Assembly (NCBI GenBank): GCA_015068085.1
Contig: SVLF01000028.1
Coordinates: forward strand, 1 to 34,584
Length of the DNA: 34,584 bases
Direction of reading: 5' to 3'
Source of the DNA: Oscillospiraceae bacterium
GTDB taxonomy: Bacteria; Bacillota; Clostridia; Oscillospirales; JAAYXM01
The notes under the pieces were generated by a model that ran no database searches, was not told the origin of the DNA, and saw only the letters and a program-made list of their open reading frames with translations. A program made the translations under genes and the position numbers. This document shows, in pieces, positions 15,166 to 21,584 of this stretch. Numbering within the stretch: the stretch's first letter is position 1; each line of letters opens with the position of its first letter.

Positions 15166-16307
15166 CAAACACGAAAGAAAGAGCGGAAGCTGTAATCAAT
15201 CTGTCAAATATCGAACACAACTTCCTTGAAATCAAAAAATTTACAGGAAACAAGAAAATAATATGCGTTATAAAAGCAAACGCTTACGGTCACGGTGCCG
15301 CAGATCTTGGTAAGCTTTATGAAAAGCTCGGTGCCGACATTCTCGCCGTTGCCTGCATTGATGAGGCGCTTCAGCTTCGGGAAGCCTGCATCCGTACGCC
15401 TGTTATGATTCTCGGTCCCACGCCGCCGGAGCTTGCCGAAGTCCTTTCGGATAACGGTATCATACAGACCGTGCCGAGTCTTGAATACGCACAGCACCTC
15501 GATGCTGTGCTCCGGGAGGAAAATAAAAAGCTTTCCGTGCACATAAAGCTTGACACGGGAATGACACGGCTTGGAATATATGCACATAAATCCCACATTG
15601 AAGCCGCAGCAGATGAAGCTGAAAAAATCACAAAGCTGACCTTTCTTTCATCCGACGGAATATTCACGCATTTTTCCGAAGCAGAAAGCGAGGACACCGC
15701 ATTTACGGAAGAGCAGCTTGACTGTTTTCTCCGCGTGGTTGATATTTTGGAAAAACGCGGAAAAACATTTGAATTTTGCCATTGCGCAAACAGCGCAGGT
15801 GTGGTAAACTATAAGAAAGCACATCTTTCGTGCATCCGGCCGGGGCTTATCCTATACGGTCTTTCTCCTACAGAGAGGCCTGTATCGGGGCTCGACCTTC
15901 GCCCGGCAATGACGTTCAGGAGCCGTATCGCCGATATACGCCATATAAAAAAAGGCGATGCGATCAGCTATAACCGCCGTTTCACGGCTAATCGCGATAT
16001 GAAAATTGCAGTTGTTTCATGCGGATACGGTGACGGTTTTCACCGTACACTTTCCGGAAAGGCAGCTTGCCTTATCAGAGGAAAACGCGCACCAATTCTC
16101 GGCAACATCTGTATGGATCTTTTCCTTGCCGATGTCAGCGAAATTCCGGAGGCTTCCCTTTTCGACGAGGTCGTTCTCTTCGGAGCGCAAAACGGTGAAT
16201 ATATTTCTCCGGATGAGCTTTCCCGTCTTGCCGGTACTATTTCTTATGAGCTGCTTACCTCGATTTCAAAACGGGTTGTAAGAACATACATAACAGATCC
16301 GGCATAA
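15162..16307 (+). CDS. alr: Alanine racemase
   Basis: A 381-residue PLP enzyme converting L- to D-alanine for peptidoglycan. The PLP lysine is K38 in VIKANAYGHG. The second catalytic base is Tyr270 in ISYNRRF. GYGDGFHR, ILGNICMDLFLADVS and HIKLDTGMTRLG are further family motifs. Length is normal. Its ATG overlaps the lipoprotein stop (ATGA), so the two are translationally coupled. Downstream lies mazF, the same order as in Bacillus (alr-ndoAI-ndoA) except that no antitoxin gene is seen between them. Confidence 0.97.
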   Translation: MTNTKERAEAVINLSNIEHNFLEIKKFTGNKKIICVIKANAYGHGAADLGKLYEKLGADILAVACIDEALQLREACIRTPVMILGPTPPELAEVLSDNGIIQTVPSLEYAQHLDAVLREENKKLSVHIKLDTGMTRLGIYAHKSHIEAAADEAEKITKLTFLSSDGIFTHFSEAESEDTAFTEEQLDCFLRVVDILEKRGKTFEFCHCANSAGVVNYKKAHLSCIRPGLILYGLSPTERPVSGLDLRPAMTFRSRIADIRHIKKGDAISYNRRFTANRDMKIAVVSCGYGDGFHRTLSGKAACLIRGKRAPILGNICMDLFLADVSEIPEASLFDEVVLFGAQNGEYISPDELSRLAGTISYELLTSISKRVVRTYITDPA

Positions 16308-16435
16308 TATGAAGCGGAGAGCAGCTGAGAATTTTTAGAAATTTTCGCAAGGCTGATTAAAATATGCGCGCCTGTGGAAAAATATAGTTGTCGAAATGAA
16401 TTTTTGGCTACTACATTACCTGCGGAGCGTGAATT

Positions 16436-16795
16436 TTGGTGAATTACAGCATAAAACGCGGAGATATTTACTATGCCGACTTAAGTCCCGTTGTTGGCAG
16501 TGAGCAGGGCGGAATGCGTCCGGTGCTCATCATCCAGAACGATGTCGGCAACAAGCACAGCCCCACGGTTATTGCAGCAGCGATAACCTCACAGATAAAC
16601 AAAGCCAAGCTTCCTACCCATATTGAGCTTGGCGGGAAAAGCTTCGGTCTTTCAAAGGACTCTGTTGTTCTGCTCGAACAGGTCAGAACAATCGACAAAA
16701 CCCGTCTCAAAGAAAAAATGGGAAGACTTGACGAAAACCTTATGCATCGCGTTGACAACGCAATCGCCGTAAGCTTCGGGCTTATGGCAAACTGA
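16436..16795 (+). CDS. MazF/PemK family mRNA interferase toxin
   Basis: A protein of 118-119 residues. The opening VKRGDIYY-like [21 protein letters not shown], then [12 protein letters not shown], the [10 protein letters not shown] strand and [11 protein letters not shown] are the standard MazF/NdoA motifs, including the Arg and Thr of the catalytic centre. It should cleave single-stranded RNA at a short motif. The start is either TTG 16436 (8 bases after GGAG at 16424-16427) or GTG 16439 (11 bases); no ATG is available near it. The 128 bases between alr and this gene encode no recognisable MazE. It resembles the solitary alr-linked mazF genes seen in Clostridia. Downstream, after about 30 bases, is an exported coiled-coil protein. 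Confidence 0.93.
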   Translation: MVNYSIKRGDIYYADLSPVVGSEQGGMRPVLIIQNDVGNKHSPTVIAAAITSQINKAKLPTHIELGGKSFGLSKDSVVLLEQVRTIDKTRLKEKMGRLDENLMHRVDNAIAVSFGLMAN

Positions 16796-16826
16796 TAAAC
16801 AAAAGAAAAACGGAGGAATGTTACAA

Positions 16827-17447
16827 ATGAAACAGAAAAAATGGAAAGCAATAACATCCGTCGCACTGCTTGCGGCACTCATCACCGTCGGTTTTTTTGC
16901 GATTGCCGCTGAATATGGAACCTCGGATGACCCGCTGGTCAGCCTGAGCTACATAAACAACGTGCTCTCTCCGCAGATTTCCGAAAAGGTGGATGAGATT
17001 ATCGCCGAAAAAACAAGCTCACTCGAAGATGAGCTTGACAACAAAATCAGCTCAATCTCCGGCGAAATCAGCGATAAAATTTCAGAATACACTTCAAAAA
17101 GCTCTGACGAGATTGTAAACGACGCTTTTATTCAGAGCGTTGCCGATAAGGTTGCCGAAAAAGTCGGCACAGCTTCCGGCACAAGCTCGACCTTTGCTCT
17201 CGTTAAGCTTAAGTCCGGTCAGACAATCACGGCAAAGGTAGGATGCGAAGCTCTCCTGCGCCTCGGCAGCGCAAGCTGCGTTTCCTCCGGCACCCCCGGT
17301 CTTATTGATATGACAACCGGTGCAGACCTTGCAGGCGGCAAAGCACTTGAGAAAAACCACCTTTATCTCTGCACGGTTGACGGTCGCGGAATAAAAGCAA
17401 CAAGCGATGCAACGCTTCTCGTCCGCGGACCTTACAGCATTTCTTAA
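16827..17447 (+). CDS. Exported coiled-coil protein of unknown function
   Basis: A 206-residue protein. I chose ATG 16827, 10 bases after GGAGG (16812-16816), over ATG 16818, which is only one base from that site. An N-terminal signal or membrane anchor (residues about 9-28, AIAA at the end) is followed by a heptad-like charged segment (about 40-100, EKVDEIIAEK through DKISEYTSK). A C-terminal globular domain (about 120-206) contains LKSGQTITAKVGCEALLRLGS, two Cys residues, and ends VRGPYSIS. I recall similar C-terminal domains in other clostridial exported proteins but can assign no function. The gene follows mazF closely and ends at a strong terminator, so it is probably the last gene of the operon. 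Confidence 0.85.
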   Translation: MKQKKWKAITSVALLAALITVGFFAIAAEYGTSDDPLVSLSYINNVLSPQISEKVDEIIAEKTSSLEDELDNKISSISGEISDKISEYTSKSSDEIVNDAFIQSVADKVAEKVGTASGTSSTFALVKLKSGQTITAKVGCEALLRLGSASCVSSGTPGLIDMTTGADLAGGKALEKNHLYLCTVDGRGIKATSDATLLVRGPYSIS

Positions 17448-17467
17448 TTTCTTACAACAATAACGAT

Positions 17468-17512
17468 AAAACCGCAAAGCAACGGAAAAACACCGAAGCT
17501 TTGCGGTTTTTA
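17468..17512 (+). terminator. Intrinsic terminator after the alr-mazF operon
   Basis: Inverted repeat AAAACCGCAAAGC (17468-17480) / GCTTTGCGGTTTT (17498-17510), 17-base loop, followed by a T-tract. Confidence 0.88.
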
Positions 17513-17555
17513 TCTTCATTTCTATCCAGAATACTTAAAATATATGGTGATTTGT

Positions 17556-18104
17556 ATGGAAAAAACACTGCCTTTATATCTCGGGCCGTCGGTTATCGGC
17601 TCTGTTGTATGCCGCGAGGAAGATTCCCGCATCGTCCTTACTGCAAAAACTTACGCATCACTGCACGGTATCTGCCGCGCATATGTCCGCGGAAACGGCG
17701 GCAGGCTTTTAATCGGTGTTCTCTCCCCCGACGAAACATTTTTCAGTGCAGAAAAAAGCGTGACAAAAACATCGCTTTATGCAGAAGGACTTTCCTTTGA
17801 CGGCATTACATATGCCTACGCCGTCACATCATCCAAAAAACATAAGCGCGATATTACCGACTGGAAGAAAATTGATGTACTTTCAGACGCATTATGTCAC
17901 GACAGTGCAATCTCTGCGCTCGCAAAATCAACCGATGCACTTTGCGACAGCTCTTTTTCTCCTACACGTCTTGCCGTTCCTCTGCTCACGGGGCGGCCGT
18001 TCCCGCGCCCTGATGTTCTGTGTCTGCTCACACCGCAGGAGATAAACGGCACTCTTTACGGTGTACTCGGTATATCCAGAGGCGGTTCACCGCGGAGGAT
18101 TTAG
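17556..18104 (+). CDS. Hypothetical protein
   Basis: A 182-residue cytoplasmic-looking protein that I do not recognise. I prefer ATG 17556 because GGTGA (17546-17550) lies 5 bases upstream; ATG 17544 has no site. The N-terminal half is beta-rich with regular spacing (YLGPSVIGSVVCREEDSRIVLTAK..., GGRLLIGVLSPDETFF), like a small barrel or sandwich. The C-terminal half is Leu/Ala/Ser rich and ends in ISRGGSPRRI. There is no signal peptide or clear membrane segment. It lies just after the terminator of the alr operon and converges with the ABC transporter operon, only 4 bases from that operon's end. It is coding by length and base-position pattern, but its role is unknown. Confidence 0.65.
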   Translation: MEKTLPLYLGPSVIGSVVCREEDSRIVLTAKTYASLHGICRAYVRGNGGRLLIGVLSPDETFFSAEKSVTKTSLYAEGLSFDGITYAYAVTSSKKHKRDITDWKKIDVLSDALCHDSAISALAKSTDALCDSSFSPTRLAVPLLTGRPFPRPDVLCLLTPQEINGTLYGVLGISRGGSPRRI

Positions 18105-18108
18105 TCTT

Positions 18109-19068
18109 TTATCTGAGCGTTTCCGGATAGAACGCCTCCGCAAGCTCTTCCACAGCGTACGCCATACGGTTGCCCGGAAGCACGCTCTCAAGCGTTATCG
18201 GCACAAAACGCTCATTTTTAACGCAATCAAGCGAAGCAAGAGACGAATCCGCCTTGATTTCAGCTATTTTTTCTTCTACAGAGGGAGAATCATAGTCATG
18301 AATGACAATGACGTCCGGTTCTCTTTTTATAACTTCTTCGTAGCTTACGGTTACCCAATGTTTTTCCGTGAGATCATCAAATATGTTCTTTCCTCCGGCA
18401 AGGGAAATGAGAAGTGACTCAAAATTTGTTCCGGAACACGTGAAAACACCGTCGTTTCCGCTGTCATACACAAGCACCTTTACAGGTTCTTTTCCGCGAA
18501 GCCTTTCCTGCACGGCGGAAATGCGAGCCTTTTGGTCTGCAACAAACGCTTCTGCTCTTTCTTCAATTCCGAATATCTTTCCGATATCAAGAATTTCTTT
18601 ATACTGCTCTTCAGGCGTTGTTGCAGAATTTACATAAACATCCATTCCATAGCCTTTCGCTTCGTCAATGTTGCAACCCGCGTCACTTATTTCCCAGTCA
18701 ATCGCATATACAAAATCTGCACCTGACGTGAGAATTGCTTCACGCGTTGCTTCGGCATAGTTCAGCTGCGGAATTGCGTTAACCGCATCGGCATATTCGG
18801 GAAGCGGACCACGGCTGTGATTTATGAGGCTTCTTCCGATAACCTTGTCTGAAAGCCCAAGCGCCGCGAAAAGCTCTGTGCAGTTAGGACCAAGGGTGAG
18901 AACCTTTTGCGGATTCTTTTTTATAACTGCCTCACGCCCGTAATTGTCAAAAACTACTGTTTCCTGCGCAATATCGTTTTCCGAATTCCCGTTATGTGTG
19001 TCTGCACATCCTGCAAAAAGCGCGATAAGCATAAGACTTGCGAGAACTATTGATATAATCTTTTTCAT
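18109..19068 (-). CDS. FecB/BtuF-type ABC transporter substrate-binding lipoprotein
   Basis: A 319-residue exported lipoprotein (signal residues 1-19, lipobox LFAGC) of the class III, helical-backbone binding proteins for siderophores, heme or cobalamin. Family features visible are the KKNPQKVLTLGPNCTELFAALGLSDKVIGRS opening, PDVIVIHDYDS and the late EELAEAFYPE helix. It is the third gene of its operon, 26 bases after the ATPase. The substrate cannot be decided from the sequence: no cobalamin riboswitch, Fur box or heme motif was clear. Confidence 0.93.
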   Translation of the reverse strand: MKKIISIVLASLMLIALFAGCADTHNGNSENDIAQETVVFDNYGREAVIKKNPQKVLTLGPNCTELFAALGLSDKVIGRSLINHSRGPLPEYADAVNAIPQLNYAEATREAILTSGADFVYAIDWEISDAGCNIDEAKGYGMDVYVNSATTPEEQYKEILDIGKIFGIEERAEAFVADQKARISAVQERLRGKEPVKVLVYDSGNDGVFTCSGTNFESLLISLAGGKNIFDDLTEKHWVTVSYEEVIKREPDVIVIHDYDSPSVEEKIAEIKADSSLASLDCVKNERFVPITLESVLPGNRMAYAVEELAEAFYPETLR

Positions 19069-19094
19069 TTTTTAATACCCTTTCGTTAAACAAA

Positions 19095-19880
19095 TTAATG
19101 AATGCCTTTACTCGAATGACCGCTGAAATAAGAAATTGTAAGCTTACCGTTTTCTGAATTTTTCGCAACGGAGGAATATACGCCGAAAATATCGAAAATA
19201 TTTTTGGGCGTAAACACTTCTTCCGGGGTACCTGAAAGCATAATTTTACCGTCCTTTAAAACATATATCCTGTCACAGTAAAGCGCCGCCATATTAAGGT
19301 CATGAATTGCCGCAAGCACGGTAATGTCAAGACGTTTTATGAAATCAAAAATTTCAAGCTGATAGCTGATATCAAGGTGGTTTGTCGGCTCGTCAAGCAC
19401 GAAAAAGTCACACTCCTGCGCCACGGCACGTGCAAGAAGAACACGTTGCTTTTCTCCGCCGGAAAGATTTAAATAGCTTCGTTTTGCCATATTCTCCATT
19501 CCGAGATGGACAAGAGCGTGATGAACCATTTCCCGGTCTTCTATGGTATCCGAATCAAAAAGCTTTTTTCTCGGGCTTCTGCCCATTGCAACCATTTCTT
19601 CTACGGTGAAATCAAACGGAACATCATTTTCCTGCCCCACAACTGCCATTTTCTGCGCAGTTTTTCTGTATGGCATTGCAAAAACGTTCTCACCGTCAAG
19701 CAAAATTTCACCTGAATCAGGTGTGAGCGCACGATACACATTTTTCAGAAGAGTGGACTTTCCTCCACCATTAGGGCCGATAACCCCGACAAATTCGCCG
19801 CGTTTTACGTCAAGCGATACATTTTCTATTGCGTTTCCATTATCGTATGAATAGGAAAGATTTTTTATCTGCAATCTCAT
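19095..19880 (-). CDS. FecE/BtuD-type ABC transporter ATP-binding protein
   Basis: A 261-residue ATPase that powers the adjoining permease. Walker A is GPNGGGKST (35-43). The Q-loop lies in AVVGQEND, the signature is LSGGEKQRVLLARAV (about 138-152), Walker B is FFVLDEPTNHLD, and the switch His is in AAIHDLNMA. All key residues are intact. The 8-base gap from the permease stop and the continuing strand indicate one transcript. This subfamily pairs with FecCD permeases for iron-chelate, heme or cobalamin import. Confidence 0.95.
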   Translation of the reverse strand: MRLQIKNLSYSYDNGNAIENVSLDVKRGEFVGVIGPNGGGKSTLLKNVYRALTPDSGEILLDGENVFAMPYRKTAQKMAVVGQENDVPFDFTVEEMVAMGRSPRKKLFDSDTIEDREMVHHALVHLGMENMAKRSYLNLSGGEKQRVLLARAVAQECDFFVLDEPTNHLDISYQLEIFDFIKRLDITVLAAIHDLNMAALYCDRIYVLKDGKIMLSGTPEEVFTPKNIFDIFGVYSSVAKNSENGKLTISYFSGHSSKGIH

Positions 19881-19888
19881 TTTCTTAC

Positions 19889-20923
19889 CTATCCCCTTTC
19901 TCTGCCGTTACGGCGCAAAAGAGCGATGAACACAGGCCCGCCGATAACTGCCGTAAGCACGCCTACAGGGAGTTCTTCAGGCGCGAGAAGCATTCTTGCC
20001 GCAACGTCTACCCACACGACGAGTATTCCACCGAGAAGCGCGGATACGGGAAGCACCCGTTTATGGTCTCCGCCGCAGATAAGGCGTGTAAAATGAGGTA
20101 CCATAAGTCCAACAAAGCCGATGCTTCCGCTTACGGCAACCGTAGCTCCGGCAATAAGCGATGCCACGAGAATAAGCTGCTTCTGAAGGCGTGAAACATT
20201 AACTCCGAGCGACGTTGCGTTTTCATCGCCGAGAAGAAGAAGGTTCAGTCCCCGGTGGTTCAGCATAAGAAACACCATGCATAAAACAAGAACCGCTGTG
20301 GGCAAGCCAAGATACGCCCATTTTGCTCCCGCAAGACTCCCGGACATCCAGAACTCTGCATTATGAAGCCCCAGCGCATTAGGTGCCGAAAGCTTGATTA
20401 TCCGCGTTACTCCGTCCATAATCATTGATACGGCAACGCCTGAGAGAAGAAGCTGAGTGATATTTATACGTCCGCGATGACGCGAGAGAACATAAACCGC
20501 AATTATCGTTGCCGCCGCGCCGAAAAATGCGCTTATTGACAGCGAATACACACCGAGAAACGAAAACGCGCCGAAAAGCATCCCAAGCGTTGCAAAGGCT
20601 GATGCGCCCGACGATACGCCGAGAATGAACGGGTCGGCAAGCTTGTTGCGGACAAGCGCCTGCATCGTAACTCCGCAAACAGCGAGCGACGCACCAACGA
20701 TAAATCCGAGAAGCACGCGCGGAAGCCTCAGCATCAGCACAATATTCTCAGAAAGCGCATCCCAGCTGACAGGCAAAAAAGAGCCGAAAAACGGTATTTT
20801 TGATATCAGCACCTTTGTCGTTGTAACCGGAGAAACGAATACCGGTCCAATGCCTACGGCAAAAATTATACTTAAAACCGCCACCACGATCAGCGAAATA
20901 ATCAGAACTCCTGTTTTTTTCAT
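19889..20923 (-). CDS. FecCD-family ABC transporter permease
   Basis: A 344-residue permease with about 10 membrane helices. Family signatures include LRLPRVLLGFIVGASLAVCGVTMQALVRNKLADPFILGVSSGAS (about 66-110) and the cytoplasmic coupling stretch GFVGLMVPHFTRLICGGDHKRVLP (about 268-291). AAAGGAG precedes ATG 20923. It is the first gene of the operon, encoded by one gene rather than two, so it presumably forms a homodimer. Upstream is a roughly 140-base leader carrying a terminator hairpin immediately before the ribosome binding site, suggesting attenuation control. Confidence 0.95.
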   Translation of the reverse strand: MKKTGVLIISLIVVAVLSIIFAVGIGPVFVSPVTTTKVLISKIPFFGSFLPVSWDALSENIVLMLRLPRVLLGFIVGASLAVCGVTMQALVRNKLADPFILGVSSGASAFATLGMLFGAFSFLGVYSLSISAFFGAAATIIAVYVLSRHRGRINITQLLLSGVAVSMIMDGVTRIIKLSAPNALGLHNAEFWMSGSLAGAKWAYLGLPTAVLVLCMVFLMLNHRGLNLLLLGDENATSLGVNVSRLQKQLILVASLIAGATVAVSGSIGFVGLMVPHFTRLICGGDHKRVLPVSALLGGILVVWVDVAARMLLAPEELPVGVLTAVIGGPVFIALLRRNGRERG

Positions 20924-20942
20924 TATTCTCCTTTCTCAGCAT

Positions 20943-20984
20943 AAAAATAAAAAGCATACACCTTTCCTCAAGAAAGATGCATAC
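20943..20984 (-). terminator. Intrinsic terminator in the ABC transporter leader (candidate attenuator)
   Basis: Read on the minus strand, GTATGCATCTTTC (20984-20972), a 5-base loop and GAAAGGTGTATGC (20966-20954) form a 13-bp stem including G-U pairs. It is followed directly by T5-A-T5 (20953-20943) and then by the ribosome binding site of the permease gene. Its place between promoter and first gene suggests regulated read-through. Confidence 0.7.
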
Positions 20985-21039
20985 CTTCTTAATATGCCAA
21001 TTCAATAAATTTTATTATAATAAAGTCTTCTGACCTGCA

Positions 21040-21062
21040 ATAATATGCTTCGTGCATATTAT
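21040..21062 (-). promoter_or_regulatory. 5' hairpin in the ABC transporter leader
   Basis: Perfect 9-bp stem (21040-21048 with 21054-21062) with a 5-base loop, starting at about the first transcribed base. The 8-mer GCATATTA of its 3' arm recurs further along the leader (complement of 20990-20997), so an alternative pairing is possible. Confidence 0.5.
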
Positions 21063-21069
21063 GTTAAAT

Positions 21070-21098
21070 ATTGTACCATATTTTGTCTTCTGTGTCAA
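21070..21098 (-). promoter_or_regulatory. Promoter of the ABC transporter operon
   Basis: Consensus TTGACA (21098-21093), 17-base spacer, TACAAT (21075-21070) on the minus strand. It overlaps the last codon of the upstream DUF3842 gene. Confidence 0.8.
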
Positions 21099-21502
21099 CA
21101 CATCATTTTTTTAATTTCCCGAACCGCATCTGCAATAAGCTGAGACATATTCATATCTCCTACACCTGCAACGATATTTCCGCAATTTTTCATCGGAATA
21201 AGAACTCTTTTTGCATCAGAACGCGATATAGCAAGCGCCATTCTGGGCGTGATCTCCCCTAAAAGCGCATCCGCAATTATAATTCCAATTGGACCGGTAA
21301 TTACATCCACGTTGCGGCTACATACAACTATCGCATTTTCTCCCGTGGCACCTTTGTCTGCCCCTGCTTTTATCATTGCCGAGGTTGCAACGCTGTTTGT
21401 TCCTACAGCAACAACATAAGCCTCCGGAATATTTTGCTTTATTCCTGCGACGAGAGCCTTTCCAACGCCGCCGCCATGCGCATCAACAACAAGTATGTTC
21501 AC
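21095..21502 (-). CDS. DUF3842 family protein
   Basis: A protein of about 135 residues with a Rossmann-like start NILVVDAHGGGVGKALV and the family segments AVGTNSVATSAMIKAGADKGATGENAI, DVITGPIGIIIADALLGEITPRMA and VLIPMKNCG. These match DUF3842, a small uncharacterised clostridial family. I prefer GTG 21502, 6 bases after GGAGAG (21514-21509), so the protein begins right before the first beta strand. An upstream ATG at 21520 adds six residues but has a poor site. It follows pheT on the same strand after a hairpin (21536-21571). The function is unknown; the glycine-rich loop suggests nucleotide or cofactor binding. Confidence 0.85.
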   Translation of the reverse strand: MNILVVDAHGGGVGKALVAGIKQNIPEAYVVAVGTNSVATSAMIKAGADKGATGENAIVVCSRNVDVITGPIGIIIADALLGEITPRMALAISRSDAKRVLIPMKNCGNIVAGVGDMNMSQLIADAVREIKKMMC

Positions 21503-21535
21503 AAAAATCTCTCCAGACATTTTTCTTGCATATCA

Positions 21536-21571
21536 CCCGTGTTCGGCACTGAATACAGCGCAGAACACGGG
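21536..21571 (-). terminator. Hairpin between pheT and the DUF3842 gene
   Basis: Inverted repeat CCCGTGTTC (21536-21544) / GAACACGGG (21563-21571). No T-run follows on the minus strand, so it may be a partial terminator or RNA-processing signal after pheST rather than a strong stop. Confidence 0.45.
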
Positions 21572-21584
21572 TAATTTATTCTAT

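Noticed and set aside
16396-16500. Small frame overlapping the start of mazF, considered as antitoxin
   Set aside because: It is out of frame with mazF, lacks a ribosome binding site and shows no MazE or AbrB-like pattern.
20989-21057. Possible 22-codon leader peptide on the minus strand in the ABC transporter leader
   Set aside because: It has no ribosome binding site and its ATG falls in the loop-side arm of the 5' hairpin; it holds no run of a regulatory amino acid.
20924-21100. Cobalamin or other known riboswitch in the transporter leader
   Set aside because: The leader is too short and lacks the B12-box and other conserved cores I could check; I left it as an unclassified attenuator-like leader.
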